From positions 1,986,501-2,050,500 of the forward strand of contig JAJFZO010000034.1 in the NCBI GenBank assembly GCA_021397835.1: a stretch of DNA of 64,000 nt. The letters are read 5' to 3'. The stretch comes from Moringa oleifera (lineage: Eukaryota; Streptophyta; Magnoliopsida; Brassicales; Moringaceae). Numbering within the stretch: position 1 is the first letter of the stretch; the number at the start of each line of letters is the position of its first letter. The notes under the pieces were generated by a model. That model worked only from the letters and a program-made list of their open reading frames with translations, had not been told where the DNA came from and made no database searches. Below are positions 49,959-61,738 of the stretch, piece by piece. Made by a program: the position numbers and the translations under genes.

Positions 49959-50924
49959 ATGGATAAAATAATATGAAATTTATACAAATACAAAAGAAAA
50001 CAACTAATAGACGAAGTGCATGCATTGAAAGATTTCGCATTAAATACCTCTTACTTTTCGGGTTACAGGCCACATGGATCAACCAGCAAACTGGAGCCAG
50101 ACTGGAAAGGAAGAAACCAAGGACAACTTCATTTAAGCAATCAAGAAACTGTTCCTGTTATCCAATCAATTCCAATTTCCATAACACAAAAAGAGAAGAA
50201 GGACAACCATTTCCAGATAAAATTTAACTATTTCAGCATATCTTCAATTCTTCATGTCGATTGCTACATATTCTGTTCTCATATACCCAGAAAGAAATCC
50301 AGAAAGAAATCGGTAGAGACTCATAAGGCATTCCCATAAAAGAGTTCTGGGGTCCACAGTCAGACTGCTATGATCTCTGCAACTATTTTATCTATGAAGA
50401 ATAAATTCGGCACAAGAGATATAGTTAGGAAACAGGAACTATCAATCAATGCCCTGTCTGTTGGAGGCTTCATGTGTATGTTAGATCTTTTCTGTATGAT
50501 ATGAATATATAGAAAAAAATTACTCCTTCAAGATACTGTATTTTCATAGGATATCAACGTACGTGAAAAAGAGAAAAGAAACTTAGTTTTACATTTATAC
50601 TGTAATGACTGAGAGATCTTACACTGCTGCTTCAATCAATGGCTAATCTGGATAAAATTTAGAGCTTTATTCGTTAGAATGACAGTGACCCTCCCATGGT
50701 GTTGAGAATCATGATGTGTGGTGCCAGAATTTAGTTCATAGAGACATTATCTTGCTTTTCGTATATGTTTCAGGGTTTTTGGTTTCGAACCCGAATAAAG
50801 AAAAGGGACATATAAAAGTTGCTATAGCAGTACACCAAACTTGTGATGCAACTGGGTGGTCATTTATGTATTAAACGTGGACAATGGTTAGTAGTTGAGA
50901 TTATTTAATGCCGATACGATAGCT

Positions 50925-50932
50925 TATAAAAA
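50925..50932 (+). promoter_or_regulatory. TATA box of the glycine-rich protein gene
   Basis: TATAAAAA lies 61-68 bp upstream of the ATG at 50993. The predicted start is near 50955-50960, giving a leader of about 35 nt ending in GAAAAAATGG. Confidence 0.7.
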
Positions 50933-50992
50933 CCCTATTAGCGTTAGAGCTGTCATCAACGAGTTCACTTTCTTAAAAATATACCAGAAAAA

Positions 50993-52414
50993 ATGGTAGG
51001 TGCGGCCAAGGGAGTTGGTTTGTTATCTTTGGTTTGCTTTCATGTTCTAGTCCTGAATGTTGTGGCTAGGAATGTGGTGAATGTGAAGAATGATGAGGAG
51101 GAGTTCCTAGGAATTGGGAAGGGAGGCGGCTTTGGAGGTGGTTTTGGAGGTGGAGGTGGGACAGGTGGTGGTTTTGGAGGTGGGTTCGGTGGAGGAGCTG
51201 GTGGAGGTGGCGGTGCTGGTGGTGGGTTTGGTGGTGGAGCTGGTGGAGGAGCCGGTGGCGGATTTGGTGGCGGTGGTGGGTTTGGAGGTGGTAGTGGACT
51301 TGGTGGAGGAATCGGTAAAGGTGGTGGACTTGGTGGTGGGATAGGCAAAGGCGGTGGACTTGGCGGTGGTGCAGGGGGAGGTTTTGGCAAGGGTGGTGGA
51401 CTTGGAGGCGGGATAGGTAAAGGTGGTGGGCTTGGTGGTGGAATTGGAAAAGGTGGTGGACTGGGTGGAGGTGGTGGATTTGGCAAAGGAGGAGGCATTG
51501 GTGGAGGAATTGGAAAAGGTGGTGGCATTGGTGGTGGTGCTGGTGGTGGTGCCGGTGGTGGTTTTGGAAAGGGTGGTGGTCTTGGTGGTGGAATTGGTAA
51601 AGGAGGAGGCATTGGTGGAGGAATTGGAAAAGGTGGTGGCATTGGTGGTGGTGTTGGCGGTGGTGCCGGTGGTGGTTTTGGAAAGGGTGGTGGTCTTGGT
51701 GGTGGAATTGGAAAAGGTGGTGGACTAGGTGGAGGTGGTGGATTTGGTAAAGGAGGAGGCATTGGTGGAGGAATTGGAAAAGGTGGTGGAGTTGGAGGTG
51801 GTGCTGGCGGTGGTTTCGGGAAGGGTGGTGGTCTTGGTGGTGGAATAGGCAAAGGTGGTGGACTGGGTGGAGGCGGTGGATTTGGTAAAGGAGGAGGCAT
51901 TGGTGGAGGAATTGGAAAAGGGGGCGGAGTTGGCGGTGGTTTCGGGAAGGGTGGTGGTCTTGGCGGTGGAATAGGCAAAGGTGGTGGACTGGGTGGAGGT
52001 GGTGGGTTTGGTAAAGGCGGAGGCATTGGTGGAGGAATAGGAAAAGGTGGTGGACTTGGTGGTGGAATCGGCAAAGGTGGTGGACTTGGTGGTGGTGCTG
52101 GTGGTGGTTTCGGAAAGGGTGGTGGTCTCGGTGGTGGAATAGGCAAAGGCGGGGGACTCGGCGGAGGTGGTGGGTTTGGTAAAGGTGGGGGCATTGGGGG
52201 TGGAATTGGAAAGGGTGGAGGATTTGGAGGTGGAGCAGGTGGGGGGTTCGGAAAAGGTGGTGGATTCGGTGGTGGAGCAGGAGGTGGTGGAGGTGGAGGA
52301 GTAGGAGGTGGGTCTGGAGGAGGCTTTGGCGGTGGATTCGGAGGAGGAGCAGGTGGTGGCGGTGGTTTCGGTGGTGGGTTTGGTGGTGGAGGTGGTGGAA
52401 TCGGTCACCCCTAG
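50993..52414 (+). CDS. Secreted glycine-rich repeat protein (473 aa, no intron)
   Basis: Residues 1 to about 25 (LLSLVCFHVLVLNVVA core) form a signal peptide. A short polar segment NVVNVKNDEEEF follows. From about residue 40 to the end the protein is almost only glycine with single A, F, L, I or V, arranged as GGGX units. Lysines recur in a regular decapeptide, GGGLGGGIGK, and in FGKGGG variants, and the lysine-bearing block runs from about 100 to 425. The ends are lysine-poor, and the C terminus is GIGHP. It is a class I-like plant GRP, expected in the cell wall. A structural role is inferred; no enzyme motif exists. The coding DNA is a nested tandem repeat (30-bp units in larger blocks of about 45-50 codons), so length alleles are likely. 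Arabidopsis At3g23450, next to EDA6, may be its counterpart; this is from memory and unchecked. Confidence 0.85.
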   Translation: MVGAAKGVGLLSLVCFHVLVLNVVARNVVNVKNDEEEFLGIGKGGGFGGGFGGGGGTGGGFGGGFGGGAGGGGGAGGGFGGGAGGGAGGGFGGGGGFGGGSGLGGGIGKGGGLGGGIGKGGGLGGGAGGGFGKGGGLGGGIGKGGGLGGGIGKGGGLGGGGGFGKGGGIGGGIGKGGGIGGGAGGGAGGGFGKGGGLGGGIGKGGGIGGGIGKGGGIGGGVGGGAGGGFGKGGGLGGGIGKGGGLGGGGGFGKGGGIGGGIGKGGGVGGGAGGGFGKGGGLGGGIGKGGGLGGGGGFGKGGGIGGGIGKGGGVGGGFGKGGGLGGGIGKGGGLGGGGGFGKGGGIGGGIGKGGGLGGGIGKGGGLGGGAGGGFGKGGGLGGGIGKGGGLGGGGGFGKGGGIGGGIGKGGGFGGGAGGGFGKGGGFGGGAGGGGGGGVGGGSGGGFGGGFGGGAGGGGGFGGGFGGGGGGIGHP

Positions 52415-53261
52415 ACCTTACAATAAAAATTTGACGTTGCATGCATGCATGCATGAATCAACTCGAGAAGGATTTGAGCTATCAATAATTCTATATTGAA
52501 TGTTGTTTAATTTTCTGGTGCTTCTGCTCCTTAATTATGAATTTTGTGTACACATTCTTAGTAACAATATTTCTAATATCATATATTATATGAATTAATT
52601 AATAATATCATTTATGCATTCTCCTGCAGCAGTTAATAAGACTTGGATGTTGGTTCCTTAATTACTGTCCAATTAATGGAGATTTTAAAACTCAGTTCTT
52701 GGCTAGCTCCCTAATTGGCTCTCTGCTTCTTCACAATCACTTACATTCTTCTAATTTCTCCTTTCTCTAATCTTGCCTTGCAACTTCACTGCAATAAAAA
52801 GAGTTAAGTTAGCATGATTAAGTTATATAAAAGGATTCAATTACTTTTATTCATCTTTTGAAAACATATTAAAAAATACATCAAAATAAACAAATAAAAA
52901 AATTACCATCTTCTCACCTAATAAGGTGCATTGACTTTTTTTTTTTTTTTAAATTATTGATACATAATAATTTAATGTAATAAATTAAGAAAACAATACT
53001 TTCATATATTGATTAAAATTAGAACCAATTTGGATCAGAAGAAATATTATATATATATATGTAGTTTTCTACTTATATTAAAATTAAAAATTTAATTGGA
53101 AATATTAACTTTTTGGAACAAATTAAAAATAATAATACATGTGTATTAAAGGTTTTATTTTATTTTTATTTTTTCGTTGTAGCCTCAATTAATAATTTAT
53201 TTATTTTTAATATCAAATATCCATCTTGTTCATAATATTTTTAAAATATTAAACACTTATA

Positions 53262-53852
53262 GTGTGTTTTCTAGTGAAAAATAAAGAATCAAAGCGAAGA
53301 ATCAAAATGAATTTTACGTTTTATTGAATCATTTTTTATCGTGAAATTAAAATAGCATATGTGAATATCTTATATGAACTTGGGGTTGAGGAAGGAGATC
53401 GAAAAATATGAAGCTCTTCATGGGATCATCATTCTCATTTCTTATTTATAATGTAAGTTATTAATTATTTTATCTTTTATTTTTTAAAATATTTAAACAA
53501 AATAAAAATAAAAAAATTGATGAATGATACAGGTTCATTACTTATTTTTCTAAAAAGAATATTTATTATTGGTAAAAAAATTAATGTTTAATGTTTATTT
53601 TCTTAATTTTTTAAAATATAAATATAAATAGTATGTATTTATATTTATTTATATTATAATAATTTTTAAAATATATGAATATTATTATTTTTAATTAAAA
53701 TACTTGTGATACTTTATTTTAATTTTAAAATAAATACATAAATTAGATTCTGATTTTGATTCTTAAGAGTAAAGTGAACAACTTAATTATTTTGAATTAG
53801 ATTTTTCATTTTGATTTTTATCCATTCTAATTACTAATAAAATAAATGTGCC
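53262..53852. mobile_element. Non-autonomous element A (about 590 bp)
   Basis: It shares a chain of blocks, in the same order, with the element that follows at 53881: AATCAAAATGAATTTTACG near the start, TTATTTTATCTTTTATTTTT in the middle, ATTAATGTTTAAT, and GATTCTGATTTTGATTCTTA before the end. The two ends resemble each other in inverted orientation (an AATCAAAATGA-type block at each). Class uncertain; it looks like a DNA transposon derivative. Confidence 0.5.
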
Positions 53853-53880
53853 ATTGAAATGATCAAATTTTGCTGAAGCT

Positions 53881-54750
53881 GGATATCATAATTAGGAGTG
53901 AATAATGGAAACGGGAATCATAATGAATTTCATAATTTTTTGCATAGTTTTTATCATGAAATGAGAATAGAAATGCATGAATCCCAAGTGAATTTTGGAT
54001 CCGAGAAGAGGAGTGGCAATTCTGATCCCTCATGGAATTAACCTTTTCATTCCTTAAGGTTGAGGTAAATTGTTATTTTATCTTTTATTTTTTAAAATAT
54101 TTGACTATTTTTTTTAAAAAAATCAAAGATATCTTAATTATTATATTAACGAGTGATATAATTTTTTAAAAATAATTATTATATTAGTAAAATAATTAAT
54201 GTTTAATTTTTTATGAGAGTAAAGATTTCATAAAACTCTAATATTTGCACGATATTACTAATCAAATTCTTATATTTAAAAAATAATAAATTAAATCTTG
54301 ATCAATCAATTTAATTTAAATTAAACATCATCAAAATTTTTAAAAATTGAGGGTATTCAATTGAAGATTTTGTATAATAAATTTTGACTTAAAATTTTTC
54401 ATAAATATAAAAAAATATTCAAGTTATTATCATAAAAGTTTCATAATTTTTTGAGTAATTACGTTATTTTAAAGTATAGTTTTAAGTAATTTTGTATCTA
54501 TATTTTTTAATATTATAATAATTATTAAAATATATAATATTATTTTTAATTTAAAATATATAAATCCATTTATAGAACTAAAATTTATGACATTTCATTT
54601 TGATTTCAAGTCAAAATAAATAGATATATGAAATTCTGATTCCAATTCTTAGAGGTCAATTAAGTAATTTATCTTGAATCCATTTCTACTCATTTTGATT
54701 CTTATTCATTTTTATTTTTATTTTATTTTGATTATTAATCGTACTTTTAA
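53881..54750. mobile_element. Non-autonomous element B, with nested insertion
   Basis: It is related to element A along its length but is longer by about 260 bp, because a fold-back arm (about 54213-54470) sits in it at a point where element A is continuous. It starts near GGATATCATAATTAGGAGTG and ends near GATTATTAATCGTAC. Confidence 0.5.
54213..54470. mobile_element. Solo arm of the fold-back element family
   Basis: It matches the left arm of the 14.76-kb element for about 240 bp, including AAAGATTTCATAAAACTCTA, a TTACTAATCAAA-type block, GTATTCA.ATTGAAGATTTT, and AGTTTCATAATTTTTTGA. The second arm is missing. Confidence 0.65.
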
Positions 54751-56402
54751 TGCAGTTTTTTTTAAAATTTTCATACATAATATAATATTTAATCTTTTTA
54801 TATATTATCAAACATCATGTATTATTTAAGATATATTTATTATTTTATATATCACATATTATTTTAAACATAACAATTGATAATGGTTTGTGATTGAAAG
54901 TATTAATTCATAATTATTATATATATGATTTATTTTTTAATATATATTTATTTTATTAATAACTATTTAAAGTTTTAATATATTAAAGAAACTAGTTCAC
55001 CTGGTAACAACTAAAACACATGCATAAATTATTCATTGTTCTTTTTTTAAAACATCAAAATGTAAGTTTCAACAACATTACATTTTCTCTCTTTTATAGT
55101 CACGAAGAAATGTGGAAAAAGTATACTTAATACTCTGGTATGGGTAAATTTAAGAGTAAAAGCAAAAAATTTCTGAATTTTACACAAATTTTAATTTAAA
55201 TTGATTGTTTCGATTTTTTTAGTTATATATTGAGATTTTTAATTTAATTTAATTTTAAATTTATCAAAAATTTTAAATTAAAATAATTAAAATAAATGTT
55301 TGAATTTGATTCAAAATTTTTCATGGACGTAAAAAAAAATAAAGCTACTATCATAAAAAGTTTTAATTTTTTAATATTAAAAATTATTTTATAGTTTTAT
55401 ATTATTAAATATTTAAAAAATTTATAACTATTTAAATTAAATTTTTAATCAAATAAAAAACTTTAATTACATAATAAAAAATAAAAAAACAATATTTAAA
55501 TTAAAATTTTGATAAAATTCAACTATAAAAATTATTGTTCATCTAAATAAATAAATAGAAAAAGAGACACTTTACTTGGTGAGAAAGAGAGAGACTTTTT
55601 TGGAAACAGGTTTTCACTTTTCACTTTCCCTAAATGAGTCTAAAATCCTGTCTGGGATTGAAATGCTTTACAAAGTACAGTATTTTTACTTTTGGTAAAT
55701 GTACATTTTTTTAAGCCTAAAAGCTTTTACAGTCAAATTTCCTCAAAAGGTTGTACTTTACTTAAAAGCCCCTTTGTTACATTATTATTGTAGAATTTTT
55801 GGTAATAATATTATTACTTTGATCACTTATAGTATATATATAAATCATGAATATTTTCATAATAAAAATACATTGTAATTTTAAAATGTTTTCTTTCTAT
55901 ATCAAAAAATTAAAACTTTATAGAGGGACAAGTGAGAGTGATTTTTTAATCAGATATCTTAAAGTTGAATAAATTATGTTACAAAATTTTAAAAATATAA
56001 ACTAAAAAATAAATTAAAAATATAATATTTATGTAATTTTATTCAACTTTTTTCTAATATAGGCTGTGTTATTTGGTTCATTTGTACAACGAGGGGACAG
56101 TTACATTCACCTGCTAATTTTTTTGTACTAGCAAGCTTGTGGCATTACGTGATAATAAGGATAAATTCTAGGGGTAAAATAGGGAGAGAGAGCGAGATGT
56201 TTCAATGGGACCGGCAGTTGACCAATTTGGGAGGAGTGGATTTCAAGCTGGGCCCCTGACATCGATTTCGATGAATTTACATAGCTATAATAATAATGAT
56301 ATTATATCATAATTGTGAAAAATAAATATAAAGTTATTCTATACCTGGGGAAGATTAAGAAGTAAATTATATGACAATTTTTAAATTAAAGGACTTGAAT
56401 AA

Positions 56403-56741
56403 ATGAATTTCATAGCAAACTCATCTAATAATATGATTAAATTATTGTTTATGAAGATCAAGCAACAGATCTTCCCTCTCCTCAAACTTTTCAAACAAGG
56501 AATAAAGAATCGCAGAGGTGTTAGATTTCATAATTTAATGCGCACACGCCATCTGTTCTGGGGACTGGCTGTGCGCTTTAGACAAGAACAACAGAAATAT
56601 CACATTAAATATAGAAAGTCTACGAAACAAAGAAGAAAAAACAAAAGAAAACGGAGGAAAAAATTGACATGTGCTTTGGATTCTCGGGTGGCAAGAGAAA
56701 ATCAAAGGATCTTTTCGTTGTTGAATTTTGGAGATGCATAG
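56403..56741 (+). other. 112-codon ORF in the NPGR2 upstream leader
   Basis: An ATG frame of 112 codons is very basic in its second half (KQRRKNKRKRRKKL). It ends 50 bp before a good donor, AAAAG|GTAATG at 56791. With an acceptor at 57374-57375 this would define a leader intron of NPGR2. If the leader starts this far upstream, the frame is a long uORF. It resembles no protein I know and may be chance. Confidence 0.25.
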
Positions 56742-57398
56742 TGATGTTGGTGTCTTGTGGGCTCACTTCATGCTTTTATGCTATGAAAAGGTAATGCCTT
56801 TGGAGTGTGGTTTGATCCCATTTGGTCTTTTGTTTCTCCTTTTCTATGATGTTTTGATGGGTGTGTTTTTGCTGTCAACTTTGCTTCCTATCATAATATT
56901 TTGGTGATTATAGGGATGGGTTTTACTGGGCGTTTTTCTGGGGTTCTCTTGTTTCTTTCTATTTTTTACTTGGATGAGCAAAATGGGTCTTTGAGGTCTG
57001 TGATTGCCTAGTTTTGGTAGATTTGTGAAGTGGGGCTGCAGAAATGTAAGTTAGCTTTTCAGTCTTAGGAAAGAAATTGGAAACTTGAGCTCTTGGCTGA
57101 ATTTTAGAGCTCAGAAGAAACTTGGTTCGATTTGGTATTACTGGTTTGAATCTATTTTTAGGAATTCATCACTTACTTCGGGATAGCAAGGTTTATGTCC
57201 TTTTTTTTGTTCATAATCGGACTGAATCTTATGGTTTAAGAATTAATGATTTGGGCTCTGCATTTTCCTTCATGATCTAAGATGTTACGAGCAAAACTGT
57301 CTTTAGGTGGTATGGTATTATGTTTTTTTGAAGGGTTTCTGATTTAGTATGCTCTAACTGATGCTACCTTAGCAGAATTTCAAGTGTAGTGAAACACC

Positions 57399-60300
57399 AT
57401 GACACTTAAAAATTGGATGAACAAGCGGAGATTGCGGGGATTTGGAATACAAGGGAGGTTTCGGAAAATGATGAAGTGCATTTGGTCTGGAGAGAAGTTA
57501 CAAGTAGATGGAACTGTAGCTTCTTCAGAGTCCCTGGCAACTCGGGACTATTCTGCAAGTGGATTTTCCTCTCGGGCTGGTGAGATGGATTCAAAAGTTG
57601 ATAATAGCAACATTGAAGAAGCAGAGTCCTCACTTCGTGAGAGTGGCTATCTAAACTACGAGGTTGGTTTCATCTAAATCTTGGTTATCTGGAAGAGCAT
57701 TAGAGAAAAATTGATTTAATATATGATGCTTTTTCACATAATACATTAAGAAATTGCAGGAAATTTAAGTGCCATAAAATTTAACCAAGTTATTTGGGGG
57801 CACATATTACTGTAATTGGTGGCAAATTGACATTGATGGATTAATATGTGTGCATACTCAAACAGGTTGTAAGGATTGTTTAGGCTGGAGTTTTTAGAGA
57901 AGGTGGAAGATGGATGGAAAAAGAGAAGCAAAAAGTTCCACTTTTTAACTTCTCTGTAAAAGGAGGTTCATCATTCATAAGTAGATGCATCAATGATACT
58001 GATTCTTATGCACCTTGTCAAAGATTCAACAATTCTAACATTGAAGCTTTTTGGCTTGATGATTTATGAAGTAATCAATGCATTTCTTTTTGCATCTTTT
58101 TTCCTATCTTCTGGACAACCACTTTCACAAATGCATTTAGCAGAAGTTATTCTGGAAATACACTACTTAGGCCTTGGTATCGCCATAGCAAATAAGCAGG
58201 AGAATATATGAGACTAGTCTTTCTTGCATTCTCATGCTTGTTCTTTTGATTAAAAAAAGTCATGAGTAGTGATAAGTACTACGATTGTTTCGAATGACTG
58301 GTAATGTAAACCATTGGTAACGTGAAGCAAAATAGAGGTTTTTGCATAGTTTTATAATGTATATTATAATTTTCTGCTTGTTGTAAGTTTCCTTTTGTTG
58401 AGATATCATCCATCTAGTCTTGGTTTAAAACGAAGCAGGGTATTTCATACAATTATTATAATAGGTTTCTTACTTTATCATGGCTTTTATATTTATGAAC
58501 AATAATCACAGAGTTTCATCAGGTTATTGGAATAGAAAAACTGGTATTGGTGCAGTTTTGGTTCAAACAACTGGGACTAGATGAATGTCCTGGTGGTGCC
58601 ACTGAAGTGATGTCATCTGAAGTCATTACTTGCATGGAAGTTAAATTCTGTAAATGAGTAGCTACCATTGACACCAGTTTTTATATACTTTTCCATTAAC
58701 TGTATATATCATGCACTTTTTAGATTTTGATGAATGACCTTAGTTCTAACTTGATTCCGCTCTTTTTGATGATATCTCCATCTCATTTTGCAACTTTTTC
58801 TGTTTGCTTAAATTTGATAATACTTCATAGATTATTATGTATCACGGAGCTAAGGTACCACCTTGACTTACAGGAAGCAAGAGCATTATTAGGAAGGCTC
58901 GAGTATCAGAAGGGAAACGTTGAAGCTGCACTTCACGTATTTGAAGGAATGGATGTCGCTGCTGTAACTACAAAAATGAAAGTTTCCCTTGCTAGAAGAT
59001 GTGAACGGAACAGACGCCATTCGCAAAGCGATGCTGCCCCACCAATGTCTATGCATGCTGTTAGTTTACTCCTTGAAGCTATTTTTCTTAAAGCAAAATC
59101 ATTGCATCATCTTGGAAGGTTTGGAGGTACACTCTACACAGCTTTGTTCTGCTTTCATCTCTTTATATATTTTCAGCCTTCACTCACCATGAAGAATCTA
59201 TACAAGTGATGAGGCACTTTCAAGTTAGGAAGATATCTTAATGCTATCACATGAGGAATCTATATAAGTGATTAGGCACTTTCAAGTTAGGAAGATATCT
59301 TAATGCTATCAAGAAGTTATGATGAATATGAGAACGTATTTTTGCCTTGAATTTTGTATATCTTTCAAGCTTGTGAGGATGAAGTCATCTCAAGTTTAGT
59401 TTACTGAACCATAGAATCTCTTTATATGTGGAAATTGCAGGTCTTATTTTTGTATATTTCATTTTTCTGCCTGTTGATCTCTCTCAAAACCATATGCACA
59501 AAAGGAGAAAGAAATTTTTAGAAAGGAGAGATCAGGACTTTACTTTTATAATCATCCTGCAGGATAACTCTTCTTACGTGCTTGTGCAGAAGCTGCTCAG
59601 TCATGCAGAGTTATATTGGACACCGTTGAATCTGCATTACCAGAAGGTCTGCCTGAAATCATTTCTGCTGATTGTAAGTTGCAGGAACTTCTAAACAAAG
59701 CTGTCGAATTACTTCCAGAGTTGTGGAAGCTTGCTGGGGCTCCTCAAGATGCTATCTTGTCATATCGGCGTGCCCTCCTCTATCAGTGGAATCTTGACAT
59801 AGAAACCAGGGCAAAGATAGAAAAGCAATTTGCAATTTTTCTGTTGTACAGTGGTACTGATGCAAGTCCTCCAAATCTCCGGTCACAGATGGAAGGCTCA
59901 TTTGTACCAAAAAACAATATAGAAGAGGCTGTTCTTCTTCTGCTGATTCTCCTAAGAAGGGTTGCTCTTAGAAGAATCGGATGGGATCCATCAATCATAG
60001 ATCACCTCTCCTTTGCGCTATCTGTCTCAGGTGAATTAGGGGCCCTAGCCCATCTAGTTGAAGAATTGCTTCCAGGGTTCACTGAAAGAAGAGAAAGATA
60101 CTGTGTACTAGCTCTCTGTTACTATGGTGAAGGTGATGACATGATTGCTTTGAATCTTTTGAAGAACCTGCTGAATAACAGAGAGAATCCAGAAAGCATA
60201 CTGGAACTTCTACTTGCTTCAAAGATTTGTGGGGAGACTATGAGTTGTGTTGAAGAAGGGATAGCTTATGCTCGTAAAGCACTTTCTGAATTGGATGGGA

Positions 60301-61738
60301 GATGCAGCCAAATTGTAAGCATGGCAAATTGCTTACTGGGTATTCTACTGTCAGCTCAGTCCAGATTGGTTGCTTCTGATTGGGAGAGGAGTTTAAAGCA
60401 ATCTGAGGCCCTCGAGGCACTGGAAAAAGCTGGAAAAATGATGAGAGAAAGAGACCCATATACAATATTCCATCTTTGTTTAGAAAATGCTGAGCAGAGG
60501 AAATTGGATGTGGCTCTTTATTATGCAAAACAGCTTTTAAAGCTTGAAGCCGGTTCTAGTGTTAAAGGGTACATTATCTTGGCTCGAATATTATCTGCTC
60601 AAAAGCGTTTTGTTGATGCAGAGACTGTAATCAACGCTGCTCTAGAGCAAACAGCAAAGTGGGAGCAGGGGGAACTGTTACGGACCAAAGCTAAACTCCA
60701 AATTGCCCAGGGCCAATTGAAAAATGCAACACAAACATATACTCATCTTCTTGCTGTTCTCCAAGTCCGGTCCAAAAGCTTTGGTGCTGGAAAGAAGCTT
60801 CTAAAGGTTTTGGATTAACATAATTTTGCTAAAACCAAATTGTGATCTCTTGCATAATTTTACTATTTATCATTTATGCTTTTGCATTAACATAAACGTT
60901 TCTTATAGGATATATAATATAAGTAGTGAGAGAGAGAGATTAACTATGTGCTGCATCTAATTTTCTTGCTTGAATTGTTAGATGATTTTGCTTTACAATT
61001 TTTTTGCAGAGTAGGAAAAACCAAGATAGAAGCCTGGAAATGGAGACTTGGCATGATCTAGCTAATGTATATACAAGCTTGTCCCAGTGGCGGGATGCTG
61101 AGGTCTGTCTTTCAAAATCCAAAGCTATAAATCCATATTCTGCTTCTCGGTGGCACTCCACAGGTACATCCGTCTTTTGCTTATACCTTTTTGGTTTCAA
61201 GTTATTTACCTATTTCCTTAGAACCTTATTTATCCTGCTTATACACCCATCTTCGTTCCCAACTTAACCTGCAAATGTGAAGTTTCAGTTCTTTGACACC
61301 AATGTCTCCTTAGTTTCATCTGCCATGTCTGAATTTGAACATTTTTTAGTGATAATGCAAAGAATTACTTATGAAGTCATTGTTTCTCATGATATTCAAA
61401 AGTTTCTGATAATTTCCGTAGGTTTACTCTACGAAGGAAAGGGCCTCCACCAAGAAGCTCTGAATTCATATAGGAATGCATTGGACGTGGAACCTACCCA
61501 TGTTCCAAGCTTGATATCCACTGCCTGTCTCCTCCAGCAGCTGGGCAGCCAATCACTGCCAATTGTGAGAAGCTTTCTCACTGATGCAATTCGACTCGAT
61601 AGAACAAACCCCTCCGCCTGGTACAATCTGGGGCTGGTTTACAAAGCTGATTTTGGTGCACCAGTTTTAGAGGCTGCTGAATGTTTCGAAGCTGCATCAC
61701 TTCTCGAAGAGACTGCACCAGTTGAACCATTCAGATGA
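57399..61738 (+). CDS. NPGR2: NPGR2-like TPR protein, no pollen germination related (5 coding exons, 734 aa)
   Basis: Exons 57399-57662, 58874-59126, 59590-60806, 61010-61163 and 61422-61738 join in frame to give 734 aa, close to Arabidopsis NPGR2 (about 739). NPG1 and its relatives are tetratricopeptide-repeat, calmodulin-binding proteins needed for pollen germination; recent work places NPGR proteins in plasma-membrane PI4-kinase complexes. Landmarks are an N-terminal MMKCIWSGEKLQVDG (a cysteine near the start, possibly lipidated), SSESLATRDYSASGFSSRAG, EAESSLRESGYLNYEEARAL, then TPR helices such as ALLGRLEYQKGNVEAALHVF, YRRALLYQWNLDIETRAKIE, NNIEEAVLLLLILLRRVALR, and the ending SAWYNLGLVYKAD...EETAPVEPFR. 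A leader intron (56791-57375) is likely. ATGs at 57471 and 57474 are alternative starts. Protein similarity favours NPGR2 over NPG1 and NPGR1. Confidence 0.9.
59194..59312. repeat. 62-bp tandem duplication in NPGR2 intron 2
   Basis: The block starting GAATCTATACAAGTGATGAG at 59194 is repeated from 59256 with only a few changes (AAGTTAGGAAGATATCTTAA is identical in both). It lies about 70 bp after the exon 2 donor. Confidence 0.9.

Larger units (their letters stand above)
48281..50900. other. Intergenic region upstream of the glycine-rich protein gene
   Basis: Positions 48290-49000 are less AT-rich and could be transcribed, but hold no recognisable protein (the longest frame, 48501-48734, is 77 codons with no motif). 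A GA run lies at 49382-49400 and a long TA/CA run at 49907-49957. From 50.0 kb on, only short frames without similarity are seen. Confidence 0.45.
52415..56390. other. AT-rich intergenic region with transposon remnants
   Basis: No coding region is seen. It holds two related non-autonomous elements (53.26-53.85 and 53.88-54.75 kb), one interrupted by a fold-back arm, and a further decayed piece that resembles a fold-back arm at about 55.19-55.39 kb. Confidence 0.55.

Noticed and set aside
50780..50796. TTTCGAACCC, like a tRNA B box
   Set aside because: No A box upstream at the right distance and no stem pairing.
51100..52400. Regularly spaced repeats resembling a CRISPR array
   Set aside because: They are codon-level repeats of a glycine-rich protein in a plant gene, without unique spacers.
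51040..52454. Very long minus-strand ORFs (384 and 462 codons) rich in proline or histidine
   Set aside because: They are antisense images of the GGN-repeat glycine-rich gene. The sense frame has a signal peptide, an ATG and a TATA box; the antisense frames have none.
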